Notes: generated by a model not told the origin, from the sequence alone. Positions 51,901-61,724 are shown, counted from the stretch's first letter. The stretch: DNA of 64,000 nucleotides from Dyadobacter sp. CY323 (GCF_021390245.1 NZ_JAJUXH010000028.1:1-64000), one strand, 5' to 3'. A program made the numbers and translations.

Positions 51901-54900
51901 TCCTGCGATCACCGGCGCAGTCTGATCATCCACCGTTATAGTCTGGGTGGTCGTCTTATTGTTGCCGCATGTGTTGGTTACCGTCCAGGTCCTCGTGATC
52001 ACGTAGCGGTTGGCGCAGGTGAAGCCCGGAGCAATGGCGTCGGAAACAGTAATCACAGGGGTGTCTCCGCAATGGTTGTTTACTGTAATGCTGGATCCGC
52101 TGGCAACGGGCACTTCTCCGGCGCAGCTCACTGTGATCGGCCCCGGGGTTGATGCAATTTCCAGGTCATTGTCGTTAATCGTCCCGGTGGCGGTGGCATT
52201 GCCTAAAAACCCTCCGGTCGGTTCTGAAATGGTGACCGTAAATGTTTCGTTTGCTTCGTAATTGAAGTCATCCGAAATCGCGATCGATATGGTTTGGGAT
52301 GTGTTCGAGTTGGCTGGAAAGCGAACGGTGCCTGATTTACCAACATAATCGGTACCCTCCGTCGCTGTCCCGGCAGTTGTTTTATAATTGACCGTGACGT
52401 CAAAAGGTACAACATCGGATAATGTAACTGTGAAATTGGCAGTTCCACCGCTTTCAGAAACCGCTACGGCAGCAGGATTAAGGCTTACTTTAGGATCATT
52501 ATCAATAATGTAACCATAACCGGTTGCATTCTGAATGGACCCATTCACTACGTTTGATAAATTAACAATAATGGATTCATTCGGATCATACAGCAGATCG
52601 TCCGTCACCTGTATGACGAAGGTTTGAGGAAGCGATGAATTTGCAGGGAATACGAGGGTTCCTGCCTTCACACCATAATCGGCTCCGGGAGTAGCGCTGC
52701 CGCCGTCTGCAGTGGAATAATCAACCCTGACCTCATACGGAACTGCCCGGGAAATCGTGGCCGTGAAAGTAACCGAGCCGGTTGCTTCCGTGCCATTTGC
52801 CGTGTTCGGCTCGATACTCACAAATGCATCATTGTCACCATTTATTACGGCGGTCGCTGTCGCGTTCAGGAGCGTTGCATTTGTTGCATTCGTAAGATTC
52901 ACTCCAAAACTTTCACTCGGATCGTGTACTTTGTCGTCAATGATCGGCACCGTAAAGCTTTGAGGTGCGATGCTGTTTGCCGGAAAAGTTATGGTTCCGG
53001 TTTTGGCGGTATAATCTTCCCCTGCAACGGCACTGTAATCCACGGTCGCATACTCGACCGTCACCGCCGAAGACACAGGCTGCGACAATGTAACTGTAAA
53101 GGTGGCCGCAGCTTCTCCCTCTGTAACGGTTATATAAGTGGGGTCGAAACTAATCGTCGCATCATCATCACTGATCGCGGCATATGCCTGCGAGCTTTGA
53201 ATCGACGCATTAACCGCATTGGAAAGGGTTACATAGAAATTTTCCCCGTACTCAAAAGTCTGGTCATTTAGGATCTGAACGGTGAAGTTCTGAGGCTCGA
53301 CGGAATTGGCAGGGAACGTCAGAGTTCCGGAGGTCGCCGAATAGTCCGACCCTGCAACCGCGCCTGCGTCCGAGGTAACGTAATCAACCGTCACGACCGA
53401 TGCGATGGGCCGCGAAAGGCGGACTGTAAATGTTGCTGTCCCTGCGCCTTCCGAAACAGACACGTAAGTGGGATCCAGAGATACAGTCGCGTCGTTGTCA
53501 TTAATGTATGCGGGTGCCGACGAGTAGCTCCCCAGGGATGCGTTTACGGGATTTGACAGGTTTACGTAGAAATTTTCCTGACCCTCCGTTTCCTGGTCAT
53601 TCAGGATTGATACGGTAAAGCTTTGAGGTACAACTGAGTTTGCGGGAAACGTCAATGTGCCGGATGCAGCAGTATAATCGGACCCCGCCAATGCGCCATT
53701 GTCCGCGGTGGAATAATCCACCGTCACTTGCTGCGGTAACGGCTGCGACAACCTTACTGTAAATGTTGCCGTACCGGCACCTTCCGAAATGGTCACCGAA
53801 GTGGGTTCAAAATTCAGAGAGGCGTCATCATCATTGATATTGGCATATGCATAATTTGAAATCAGGGATGCATTCACCGGATTTGACAAAACAACCTGGA
53901 AACTTTCTGCGCCCTCGAAGATCTGATCATCAATAATGGGCACATTGAAAGTCTGTATGACTGAATTTGCAGGAAATACAACTGTTCCACTGGTTGTCGT
54001 GAAATCTTCGTCTGGCAACGCGGAGCTTGCCTGCGTTGCATAATCAACCCGGACTTCGTAAGGCACTTTTTGTGAAAGCCTTACACTGAAACTTGCATTA
54101 CCATCTTTCTCGGAGACCGTCACGTAAGTGGGGTCAAAGCCAACATTCGCATCATTGTCAATAATGTATGTGTATTGTGTGGCAGTACCGATGGTAGCAT
54201 TCGTCGGACCAGATAATGTGATTGTGAAATGCTCTCCCGGATCATAGTCATAGTCATCTATAATGGGTATTGTGATCGTCTGCGGGGCTGTGGTGTTGGC
54301 CGGGAAAGTAATGGTACCCGAGGTAGCCGTGAAGTCGGTCCCTTCAATTGCATTGCCACTTGCTGCGGTATAATTGACAGTAACCGGCGACGCATTCGCC
54401 TGCGACAACGAAACCAGGATGGACGCATTTCCCACCGATTCGGAAACCGATGCATTTGCAATCATTTCAATGACAGAAGCAGGAGTTGTATTCTCTGTAA
54501 TGACACACGATTGTGTGCTGTTACTGATGGTAGCATTAACCGGCGTGTTTAATGTAACAGAAAACATTTCGTCGGGTTCTGCCGTCGCATTTGCTATAAT
54601 CGCAATACTTATTGTTTGCGGAGCAGTGCTGTTTGCGGGAAAAGTGATGGTGCCGGACTTAGCCGTAAAGTCACTTGGCGCAGTCGCGGAATTGTTGCTG
54701 GTAGCATAGTTGACGGTAACATCATAAGGTACTGCTGATGTCAGATATGCCGTAAAAGTCGCTGTTCCGGCAGATTCCAGAACTGTAATACCAGCGAACA
54801 TATTGATCTGCGCTTCATTGTCTGTGATACTAATGCTGCTTGACACCGTTCCGAGAGAAGCCCCGGTTGGATTGCTTAATGTCACCGACAAATATTCACC

Positions 54901-56853
54901 CGGATCATAAACTTTATCATCGATGATGGTCACGCTGATCGGTTGCGGAGCTACACTATTAGCAGGGAAAGTGATGGTCCCGGATGTGGCCGTGTAATCT
55001 CCCGGGGTCGTGGCTGATGCGTCTGCGGTAGAATAGTTTACCGTAACTGCGTGATCAACAGCATTAGAGAGGTATACCGGCAATGAAACCGTCCCCTCGC
55101 TTTCACTGACTGTAATGCCGCTGCCAATAATGATCTGCGCATCGTTATCAATGATGTACCCGACTGTGCTGCCGCTGTTGATGGAGCCGCCAACTGCATT
55201 AGTAAGCGTCAGATACAAATATTCTCCCGGGTCATACACGCTGTCATCGATTATAGGTACGGTGACCGTTTGGGGAGCTGTACTATTGGCCGGAAATGTG
55301 ATAACGCCCGATCCTGCGGTGTAGTCCCCGGGTGTTGTAGCCGCTCCGTCTGAGGTGGAATAATCAACAGTGACCACATGATTTACCGGTGCAGTGAGGT
55401 AAACGGTGAAGGTAAGTTGTCCGCCGCCTTCTGAAACCGCCAGCGGGGCCGAAAGGTTGATCTGCGTATCATTGTCGATGATATAAGCATAGGTTGTGGC
55501 TGTGTTAATGGTCGCATTGACGGCATTGCTCAATGTTACACTGAAACTCTCGTTATCGTCGAAAACCTGATCATCGATAATAGGAACTGAAAAAGAGACC
55601 GGCTGGGTACTGTTTGCCGGAAACGTAATGGTACCGGTAGTAGCTGTGTAATCAGCCGGAGCGGTAGCGTTGTTATCTGCGGTAGTGAATGTAACCGTAA
55701 TTTCCTGTGAACTAGGCGCACTCAGACTAGCAGTAAATACTGCCGTGCCGGCATCCTCATAAGTTGTCACGGCCGAGCCGATGTTAATAAAAACATCATT
55801 ATCGGTAATGTACCCGTACATCGTTCCATTACCGATAGTCGCACTCTGGGGATTGCTTAAAACGACAGTAAAATACTTGCTCGTATTGTATATGGCATCG
55901 TCAACAATGGGGATGCTGATGGTTTGCGGTGCAGTACTGTTCGCAGGGAAAACCACTGTACCCGACTTGGAGGTATAATCCCCCGGCGCCGTGGCGCTGC
56001 CGTCCGAAGTACTGTAATCTACCTTGACCTCGTAAGGAACGGCAGCCGACAGATAAACCGTAAATATTGCATTCCCCGCACCTTCCGCCACAGTGACAGA
56101 CGGCCCTACATTAATCTGAACCTCATTATCAGTAATATATACATAGGAAGTCGCTGAACCTATACTGGCATTTACCGGATTGCTGAGCTGTACCGTAAAG
56201 TGCTCGTTTGGATCGTAGATGGCCTCATCGGTAATATTCACAACAATGGCCTGCGGAGCAGTGCTGTTTGCAGGAAATGTTAATTTGCCGGATTTGGAAA
56301 CGTAATCTTCTGAGGCGTTCGCACCTCCATCCGCAGTATTGTAATCCACCGTCACTTCATATGGGACAGGCTGAGAGAGGTTTACAAGGATCGTTGCAGT
56401 TCCTGCATTTTCCGATACGGTAACAGACGGCGAAATATTCAGCTGGGCATCATCGTCCAGGATCTGGCAAAAACTATTCGGAGTAGAAATAGTCGCATTC
56501 GTTGCATTGCTCAGGTTTATATAAAATGCCTCTTGATTCTCGTGTATCAAATCATCGACGATTGGAACCTTGATGATTTGAGGGGTAGTACTGTTTGCAG
56601 GAAAAGTGAGGGTTCCGGATGCCGACGTGTAATCATCCTGATTTACTGCGGAGTAGTCGGCAGTCTCGTAGTGAACCGTCACCACATTAGCCGAATTCGC
56701 TGAAAGCGACACAGAAAATGTAGCAAACCCCACATCTTCCTGAACCGAAATATTGCTGATACTCAATTCCTGGGCTTGTGCCAGCGAACAAAAAAGACTG
56801 ATAAAAACGAGGGTAATTAAAACCCTTAGCGACTGGTAGAGGTTTTTTTTCAT
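48922..56853 (-). CDS. Giant Calx-beta repeat adhesin with T9SS sorting domain
   Basis: A 2643-aa surface protein. The signal peptide (to about residue 28, AQA) is followed by 14 Calx-beta domains of about 105 aa. Each has a VSEGAGTATFTV-like start, FPANS(T/V)APQ middle and D(N/D)(D/E) end, where acidic residues bind calcium. Next come five near-identical cysteine-bearing repeats of about 82 aa (TVTCAADVP...TWTATDxCGNKSTSSQ), four HYR/Ig-like repeats, a non-repeat region, and a C-terminal type A T9SS sorting domain (FYPNPV...VRKLIKQ). The protein should be exported by T9SS and anchored to the cell surface, acting in adhesion or gliding. The repeats invite recombination. A 55-aa ORF is coupled to its stop. 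Confidence 0.94.
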   Translation of the reverse strand: MKKNLYQSLRVLITLVFISLFCSLAQAQELSISNISVQEDVGFATFSVSLSANSANVVTVHYETADYSAVNQDDYTSASGTLTFPANSTTPQIIKVPIVDDLIHENQEAFYINLSNATNATISTPNSFCQILDDDAQLNISPSVTVSENAGTATILVNLSQPVPYEVTVDYNTADGGANASEDYVSKSGKLTFPANSTAPQAIVVNITDEAIYDPNEHFTVQLSNPVNASIGSATSYVYITDNEVQINVGPSVTVAEGAGNAIFTVYLSAAVPYEVKVDYSTSDGSATAPGDYTSKSGTVVFPANSTAPQTISIPIVDDAIYNTSKYFTVVLSNPQSATIGNGTMYGYITDNDVFINIGSAVTTYEDAGTAVFTASLSAPSSQEITVTFTTADNNATAPADYTATTGTITFPANSTQPVSFSVPIIDDQVFDDNESFSVTLSNAVNATINTATTYAYIIDNDTQINLSAPLAVSEGGGQLTFTVYLTAPVNHVVTVDYSTSDGAATTPGDYTAGSGVITFPANSTAPQTVTVPIIDDSVYDPGEYLYLTLTNAVGGSINSGSTVGYIIDNDAQIIIGSGITVSESEGTVSLPVYLSNAVDHAVTVNYSTADASATTPGDYTATSGTITFPANSVAPQPISVTIIDDKVYDPGEYLSVTLSNPTGASLGTVSSSISITDNEAQINMFAGITVLESAGTATFTAYLTSAVPYDVTVNYATSNNSATAPSDFTAKSGTITFPANSTAPQTISIAIIANATAEPDEMFSVTLNTPVNATISNSTQSCVITENTTPASVIEMIANASVSESVGNASILVSLSQANASPVTVNYTAASGNAIEGTDFTATSGTITFPANTTAPQTITIPIIDDYDYDPGEHFTITLSGPTNATIGTATQYTYIIDNDANVGFDPTYVTVSEKDGNASFSVRLSQKVPYEVRVDYATQASSALPDEDFTTTSGTVVFPANSVIQTFNVPIIDDQIFEGAESFQVVLSNPVNASLISNYAYANINDDDASLNFEPTSVTISEGAGTATFTVRLSQPLPQQVTVDYSTADNGALAGSDYTAASGTLTFPANSVVPQSFTVSILNDQETEGQENFYVNLSNPVNASLGSYSSAPAYINDNDATVSLDPTYVSVSEGAGTATFTVRLSRPIASVVTVDYVTSDAGAVAGSDYSATSGTLTFPANSVEPQNFTVQILNDQTFEYGENFYVTLSNAVNASIQSSQAYAAISDDDATISFDPTYITVTEGEAAATFTVTLSQPVSSAVTVEYATVDYSAVAGEDYTAKTGTITFPANSIAPQSFTVPIIDDKVHDPSESFGVNLTNATNATLLNATATAVINGDNDAFVSIEPNTANGTEATGSVTFTATISRAVPYEVRVDYSTADGGSATPGADYGVKAGTLVFPANSSLPQTFVIQVTDDLLYDPNESIIVNLSNVVNGSIQNATGYGYIIDNDPKVSLNPAAVAVSESGGTANFTVTLSDVVPFDVTVNYKTTAGTATEGTDYVGKSGTVRFPANSNTSQTISIAISDDFNYEANETFTVTISEPTGGFLGNATATGTINDNDLEIASTPGPITVSCAGEVPVASGSSITVNNHCGDTPVITVSDAIAPGFTCANRYVITRTWTVTNTCGNNKTTTQTITVDDQTAPVIAGTPATLNVTCSAAVPVASIGAVTATDNCSGAVTVTVADVTTPGSCVNKYTIVRTWTATDVCGNKSTSSQTINVNDNVAPVIAGTPANITVTCAADVSVASIASVTATDNCAGTVTVTVADVITAGSCANKYVVTRTWTATDICGNQSTSSQTITVNDNVAPVLSGTPVALTVSCAADVPAKSITGLSATDNCTGTVTITVDDVTTPGSCANKFTVTRTWTATDICGNKSTSSQIITVDDQTAPVISGTPTALLVTCAADVPAASISSVTATDNCAGTVAITVADVVTAGSCVNKYSITRTWTATDVCGNKTTSSQVITVNDNVIPVIATCTPNQSFTTDPNVCTYTVKNNNLTPAATDNCTNTANITFKYTLSGVTTSTAGQYTSLNGVVFNKGVTTVSVKAYDICGNESVACSYTVTVADGQAPVTPVIAAATGECSATAVAPTTTDNCDGTITGTTTNPLTYSTQGTHTIVWTFTDSNGNTTTANQSVVVDDVTPPVKPTIAAATGECSVTVSTVPTTSDNCGGTISGTTVSPLTYNTPGTHTIVWVFYDGRGNTVSANQTVTVTDVTAPVKPTLANVTGVCTVTPVAPTTTDNCAGTITGTTTTTFPITHVGTTVVTWTFNDGSGNTVTADQTVIVSGSDQMTTSAGSSTTTFPADGQYAYDDNCQLVAKIVPINLTGSVTSNVWIESDNVSGPYVKRHYQITPAVNPTTSSATITLYFTQAEFDAFNAVVTDDVPSAPDDKAGKANLRIVKYEGSAPGGLGYTGDKSTINPEDADIVFVNGRWEVTFAVTGFSGFFVTAEFTPLPVKLISFNGKKTGESQNTLNWVTADEVDFKGFEVEKSEDAKHFETIGWVASLTEAGTLKTYQFTDKKAAYATSYYRLKMIDTDGTIAFSKIINIGNAVEKSIVGQFYPNPVINENANIDIVAAEQGNWVITSYDLTGRVIGKQVKALSKGKNTVNIKSDPSMLGTMVIRFENQHQEVQVRKLIKQ

Positions 56854-56902
56854 GTTAGGCAGGTATCAAGGATATGAATGGAAAAATGCGGGGCACACAT
56901 CT

Positions 56903-56930
56903 TGGCACAGAACATGCTGCATGTTCTGTG
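56903..56930. promoter_or_regulatory. Perfect palindrome overlapping a sigma54-like box, upstream of the adhesin
   Basis: CACAGAACATG / CATGTTCTGTG with a 3-nt centre (56906-56930) lies 53 bp upstream of the adhesin ATG. On the plus strand TGGCAC-AGAAC-ATGC (56903-56917) fits sigma54 spacing, although the next plus gene starts 395 bp away. It may be an operator, a 5'-UTR hairpin of the adhesin mRNA, or chance. I see no gene in the rest of the 471-bp gap 56854-57324. Confidence 0.5.
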
Positions 56931-57324
56931 TCTTTATTATTAAATCTGAATGGAATTTCAATGCAGCCTGATCAGGTAGAATCCGGGATCAGGAAGGTGA
57001 ATTGAATCAGCCGGGCGACAGCCGGATCTTGAAAGTCTGTAATCAGCGAAAGTAGAAAGTCTTTTCATAGAGGAAGGAGTACGTGCTGAGTCTATTTTCT
57101 CCAAAAAAACCATTTTCGCACATTGGATTTTTGAAAAAACTCCCAATCACCCTGAATTACTTCCGAAAACGGAAATTTAGCTTCTGAATCGTGTTAGCCA
57201 CATTTTCAGCGGGTTACGCTTTAAAATTCTTTCTCAAAAAAATCACGCATCCTCTATCTATTGATCAGAAAAATTTGTAACCTGTACATATTTTAGATAC
57301 ACCCGCCTGACCCCGAACCTTGAA

Positions 57325-59076
57325 ATGAAATCTGCTACGCCGGTACTGATTTTTGAAATCCTTTTGACCCTTGCTTTATGTTTTACATCTCCCATCCTTC
57401 ATGCGCAAAATCCCAAAAGCGCGATAGAAAGGTTACTGGAAACCCAAAAAGAGTATGAGAAAGCCGTGAGCCTGGGAGATTCCTCACAACTGGCGGAGCT
57501 CTGCTATCTTTTAGGAAAAAGACATATAGGTCTCCGAAATTATCCCAAAGCCCAGCAATGGCTGCTGAGGTCTCTCGCCATGAGGGAACAAAATGCTCCT
57601 TCGGAAGACGTAGGTAAAATATACCTGCGGATGAGTGAGATCCAGACTGAACAAAAGAATGCAAGACTTTCCATGAAATATGCGCGACTGGCGAAATGGA
57701 ACTTCGAGCAGGCAAAAGTGGATCCGGGACTTATGGCTGCCTATCGGGCGATTGCGGGTGCTTTCAGATCTACATATAATGAAAATAGCGCTGCCTCCGT
57801 CCCTGCATTGGACAGTGCGATCCATTATCATAAAAAGGCACTGCCAATTGCGATGCGCCTCAGCAAACCGATTGATATCGGTATTACTTACCAGGGACTA
57901 AGCGATATATTTTTCTTAAAAAAAGAGTATCAGCAAAGTGAGAACTTCATGCTGAAAGCTTTCGATGTTTACGAAAAGAACCAGTTATACACCAATCATT
58001 GTGAAGCATCCGTTTTTTCCGCCTTTTACCTGCTGAAACAAAAGAAACCTCAGGCAGCGAAAAAATGGCTGACGAAGGCCAAGGATTTGGCAGAAATGCA
58101 CAAATCGGTTTCACCGGGCCTGCGCGTCCTGATCGAGCAGGCGCACGCACTGTATTACCAGCAAACCGGCGACTGGAAACAAGCTTACTGGCACGAGAAC
58201 CAGGTAAATCTGCTTAACACCGAACAGTCTGACCATTCCCGCCGTGAGGCGCTGCATAACATTGGACTGGTCTTTGAAAGTGAAAAAAAGTCAGCCCAAC
58301 TGGCCCAGCAGCGAAAACAACTTTCACTGCAGTATGAGAACATCCAGATTCAAAATAAACTGAACCTGATCACAGCTGTACTTTTGGTGATGGCCATCGT
58401 ATCCGCCGTTTCATTATTCGTATTGTTCAGAAAATACAAAGGTTTGAGCTACCAAAATGCGGTCCTGGTACAAGAACAAAATCACCGAACCAAAAACAGC
58501 CTCCAGTCGGTACTGGATTTACTGGGCCTGCAAATGCATAAGGTACTGGATCCGGGTGCGAAGATTGCATTGGAAGAAAGCTTGCTGCGGGTAGAAGCCG
58601 TTGCGCTGGTACATCGAAAACTGTACAAGTCAGAAAACCTGGTTGACGTAGATCTGAGCCAGTACATTCCAGATCTCATCAACAGCGTGCTCAGAAGCTA
58701 TCGGCTGCAAGCAACGGCTGTGGTGTATGATGTGGAAGATATCCGGCTCCACATTGAAAAAGCGATTACGCTCGGGCTGATCATTAATGAGCTCACGACC
58801 AATGCATGCAAGTATGCATTGAAAGACAATGCCGACCCAAAGCTGAGGGTTACCTGCACATGGCTTTCCGACCGGCTCCATTTTTCATTTTCAGACAATG
58901 GGCCAGGCCTGGTTTCCGCAGGCAGCCAAAATACATTCGGTCTGCGGTTGATTGACATTCTTATTGGCAAGCTCAAAGCAACGGGAACATTTACAAATCA
59001 GGAAGGATGTGTGTTCGACTTGTCGTTTAAGCATCACAGGAGTATGTCGCTTGTCAGCTATACATTATGTTTATGA
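57325..59076 (+). CDS. TPR-containing sensor histidine kinase (HisKA_2 family)
   Basis: A 583-aa kinase. Signal peptide (to about residue 28), periplasmic tetratricopeptide-like helices (about 45-330), one TM helix at 347-368, then HisKA_2 with phospho-acceptor His387 in EQNHRTKNSLQSVLDLL, N-box IINELTTNACKYAL and G-box DNGPGL plus TFGLRLID. This is the common Bacteroidota layout paired with LytTR regulators. It overlaps the following response regulator gene by 4 bp and is divergent from the giant adhesin. Confidence 0.94.
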   Translation: MKSATPVLIFEILLTLALCFTSPILHAQNPKSAIERLLETQKEYEKAVSLGDSSQLAELCYLLGKRHIGLRNYPKAQQWLLRSLAMREQNAPSEDVGKIYLRMSEIQTEQKNARLSMKYARLAKWNFEQAKVDPGLMAAYRAIAGAFRSTYNENSAASVPALDSAIHYHKKALPIAMRLSKPIDIGITYQGLSDIFFLKKEYQQSENFMLKAFDVYEKNQLYTNHCEASVFSAFYLLKQKKPQAAKKWLTKAKDLAEMHKSVSPGLRVLIEQAHALYYQQTGDWKQAYWHENQVNLLNTEQSDHSRREALHNIGLVFESEKKSAQLAQQRKQLSLQYENIQIQNKLNLITAVLLVMAIVSAVSLFVLFRKYKGLSYQNAVLVQEQNHRTKNSLQSVLDLLGLQMHKVLDPGAKIALEESLLRVEAVALVHRKLYKSENLVDVDLSQYIPDLINSVLRSYRLQATAVVYDVEDIRLHIEKAITLGLIINELTTNACKYALKDNADPKLRVTCTWLSDRLHFSFSDNGPGLVSAGSQNTFGLRLIDILIGKLKATGTFTNQEGCVFDLSFKHHRSMSLVSYTLCL

Positions 59077-59834
59077 AAACGTCGAGAAAGATCCTGATTG
59101 TAGAAGACGACCCGCTACTAGCTGAAAACATTTCGCTGACTTTGGAGAAAGAAGAGGGAATTGAGCTATGCGGCGTAGCCCCCAATCTGAAATCAGCCGT
59201 GGATATTATGAAACGAAATCCAGCTGACCTCGCGCTGATCGACGTGCAGCTTGAAGGCCCGGAAGATGGTATCGCTACTGCAAATGAGCTGCTAAAAATC
59301 AAATGGATCCCGATTATTTATATGACCGGGAATACGCCACTGGAAATGAAAGAAAAGATGAAAAATACATTTCCTGCCGCTTTTCTGGAAAAGCCATTGA
59401 GAATGCGGGAACTGTATGTCCAGATCGACCTGGCGCTGCACAACTTCCAGAGCAACAATTTTGTACCGTCCGATCCGATTCAGCAGGACCAGCTATTCCT
59501 TCCCACGAGCCAGGGTTTTGCTGGGATAAAGACAAGAGAAATTCTATTTATAAAAGCCGATCGCATTCGTTCCGAAATTTTCGTGACCGAACGTGAATTT
59601 TACCGGATCTATCCAGGCAAAAAATACACGGCCATTCACGTTTCAGTCAATATGGGCAGTGTTTTTCGCCAGTTGACTTCTCAGTTTTTCTTATTGTCCC
59701 GATCCATCGTAATAAATCTCAGCCACATATCACGTATCGACACCAGCAGGTTGTTCATTGAAAATCATGAGATCCCGATCCCGGACGGGCGGCGTAAGGA
59801 TTTGGTAAACAGGCTTAAAGTTGTAAAAGGCTGA
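59073..59834 (+). CDS. LytTR-family response regulator paired with the TPR kinase
   Basis: A 253-aa regulator. The receiver domain has Glu11/Asp12/Asp13, phospho-acceptor Asp57 in LALIDVQLEG, Thr85 and Lys107. A linker and LytTR DNA-binding domain follow at about 140-250 (EILFIKADRIRSEIFVT, FLLSRSIVINLSHI). I prefer the ATG at 59073, which overlaps the kinase stop as ATGA; an in-frame ATG two codons upstream (59067) is possible. Its stop abuts the stop of the convergent FGGY kinase with no gap. Together with the kinase it forms a two-component system. Confidence 0.94.
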   Translation: MKTSRKILIVEDDPLLAENISLTLEKEEGIELCGVAPNLKSAVDIMKRNPADLALIDVQLEGPEDGIATANELLKIKWIPIIYMTGNTPLEMKEKMKNTFPAAFLEKPLRMRELYVQIDLALHNFQSNNFVPSDPIQQDQLFLPTSQGFAGIKTREILFIKADRIRSEIFVTEREFYRIYPGKKYTAIHVSVNMGSVFRQLTSQFFLLSRSIVINLSHISRIDTSRLFIENHEIPIPDGRRKDLVNRLKVVKG

Positions 59835-61295
59835 CTAAACCGCATGCGACAGCATGATCTTCGCACCTTTGATAAACTTCTCCGAAAGCTCCTGGTAGGA
59901 TTTGTGGACGGCAGCTTTCGGATCGAACTCCTGCCCTACCGTCGTAAATGATTTCATTTGGGAGAAACTTTGATAAACATTCAAAGCTTTCAACCCGATC
60001 ATCGCCGCTCCGACTGCCCCCGTTTCGACGGTTTCGTTGAGTTTTACTTTTTTACCGAAAATATCTGAAAGCATCTGCACCCAGATCGGACTTTTGGCAA
60101 AGCCCCCATTCGCGTAAATGGTTTCGATCTGCTGCATTTCCATCAGTATTTTGCCTATACTATATGCATTAAGCAAAATACCTTCCATCACTGCCCGGGC
60201 GAAATGTGTGCGGGTATGCTGTATGTCCAATCCTGAAAATCCGCCACGCACCGCCGAACTCCACAACGGCGCACGTTCGCCTAACAGGTAGGGGTAAAAA
60301 AGCAGCCCATTCGCGCCAGGTTCGATTTCGGAGGCTTCCTGAAAGACCTGATCGTATTCTTCTTTCGGAAAAAAGGTGTTCATCAGCCATTCAAAAATGA
60401 CGGCCCCGTTGTTTGAAGGTCCACCGATGATGTATGTTTTTTCGTCCAGCACATAACAGAATGTCTGCATGAACGGGTCGGAATAAGGTTTGTTTGAACT
60501 AATGCGGACGGCTGCACTGGTCCCGATCGTCACGGCCATTGTGCCATCTTCAATGGCCCCGCTGCCCAGGTTCGCCAGGCAACCATCGCTGGCACCCATG
60601 ATCAGCGAAGTTCCTTCCGGCAGGCCTGCCGGGTTACCGGCGGGAAGCTTGTCGATGTGATATGGAGAAACAGCCAGAGATAGCTTTTCTTCTTTCAAAC
60701 CCAGTTTCTTCAAAGTATATGCATCCCATTTCAATTCCCGGATATTGAACATCCCGGTGGCTGAGGCAATGGAATAATCAATGAGGAATTTGCCGGTGAG
60801 ACGATAAATGATGTATTCTTTAATTCCGACAAACCGGCTCGCATTTTTATAGATCCCAGGTTCGTTTTCTTTAAGCCAAAGTAATTTACAAACCGGCGTC
60901 ATGGCATGAATCGGCGTACCATTGTTCGCATAAATCTTTTTTCCTACCTGCGATGACCGCAACTTCACTGCAATATCGGAGCTTCGGTTATCCGCCCAGA
61001 TAATGAGTTTGGTCAGCCGTTTTCCATTCTTATCCAACGCGAGCACACCGTGCATTGCCGCGCTGAAACTGATGCCCAGCAGCGTATCTTTATTTTTAAG
61101 GGTATTGGTAACCTTCTTAATGGTATTGCAGGCGGCTTCAAAAATCTCATCCGGGTCTTCCTCGCTCCAGTCGGGTTTGGGATGGTCCATTTCATAACCT
61201 TCACTGTGCGAGGCAAGAATGGCGCCCGAAACGGAATCGAAAGCAACGGACTTCACATTTGTTGTGCCAATATCACAACCGACAATGTATGGCAT
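59835..61295 (-). CDS. FGGY-family carbohydrate kinase (gluconokinase-like)
   Basis: A 486-aa sugar kinase. N-terminal phosphate loop VGCDIGTTNVKSVAFD, substrate region SFSAAMHGVLALD and IIWADNRSSD, catalytic-Asp region GASDGCLANLGSGA, the FGGY-type LLGERAPLWSSAVRGGFSGL, and adenosine-binding YANGGFAKSPIWVQM. Best resemblance is to gluconate/xylulose kinases of the FGGY class; substrate is uncertain. Cytoplasmic. No sugar transporter adjoins it. Confidence 0.9.
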   Translation of the reverse strand: MPYIVGCDIGTTNVKSVAFDSVSGAILASHSEGYEMDHPKPDWSEEDPDEIFEAACNTIKKVTNTLKNKDTLLGISFSAAMHGVLALDKNGKRLTKLIIWADNRSSDIAVKLRSSQVGKKIYANNGTPIHAMTPVCKLLWLKENEPGIYKNASRFVGIKEYIIYRLTGKFLIDYSIASATGMFNIRELKWDAYTLKKLGLKEEKLSLAVSPYHIDKLPAGNPAGLPEGTSLIMGASDGCLANLGSGAIEDGTMAVTIGTSAAVRISSNKPYSDPFMQTFCYVLDEKTYIIGGPSNNGAVIFEWLMNTFFPKEEYDQVFQEASEIEPGANGLLFYPYLLGERAPLWSSAVRGGFSGLDIQHTRTHFARAVMEGILLNAYSIGKILMEMQQIETIYANGGFAKSPIWVQMLSDIFGKKVKLNETVETGAVGAAMIGLKALNVYQSFSQMKSFTTVGQEFDPKAAVHKSYQELSEKFIKGAKIMLSHAV

Positions 61296-61520
61296 TTGGA
61301 ATTGTTTTAATGTAGCAGGGACGATTTTTGGTGAATCGTCGGCTGGGAAGTTACGAAAACAAAAATATGGATTTTGAAAAAATTAAAATGCGCACTTGTT
61401 TCGGAAGGTACCTGGTTTGAGGCAATGCCGGGTTTTCCTAAAAAATTGCAGCAGAGTGGAGAAACTTGGCCTGATATTATTATTTTCGCAGAATAAACGA
61501 TTACGATAACTATTCTGAAA

Positions 61521-61724
61521 ATGTCTGATACATCACATACAGAGTCTTCTCATACAGAATCAACCGGATTGTCCAGCGGAGTTTACATTGCTGCATTCCT
61601 GGTTTTGTTTTTCATATTGGCAGCACTTGGAGATCTGTTCACTTTTATAGTGGGCTCAATCGGCCTGGTGATCACATTCGCGGCTTTTTATAAAGACAAC
61701 AGTCACAGCGACGGTCATCACTGA
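61521..61724 (+). CDS. Small membrane protein with His-rich ends
   Basis: A 67-aa protein: polar N-terminus with a repeated SHTES motif, two closely spaced hydrophobic segments (GVYIAAFLVLFFILAAL and FTFIVGSIGLVITFAAFY), and tail KDNSHSDGHH. It has its own upstream gap of 225 bp in which I see no other gene. The hydrophobicity pattern and codon use look real. Function unknown. The His-rich ends could bind metal, but this is speculation. Confidence 0.72.
   Translation: MSDTSHTESSHTESTGLSSGVYIAAFLVLFFILAALGDLFTFIVGSIGLVITFAAFYKDNSHSDGHH

Noticed and set aside
51197..51925. 242-aa open frame on the plus strand inside the adhesin gene
   Set aside because: It mirrors the repeats of the minus-strand adhesin and has no independent domain or start context.
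56958..57146. 62-aa minus-strand frame in the gap upstream of the adhesin
   Set aside because: Composition is not protein-like, no family, no coupling to a gene.
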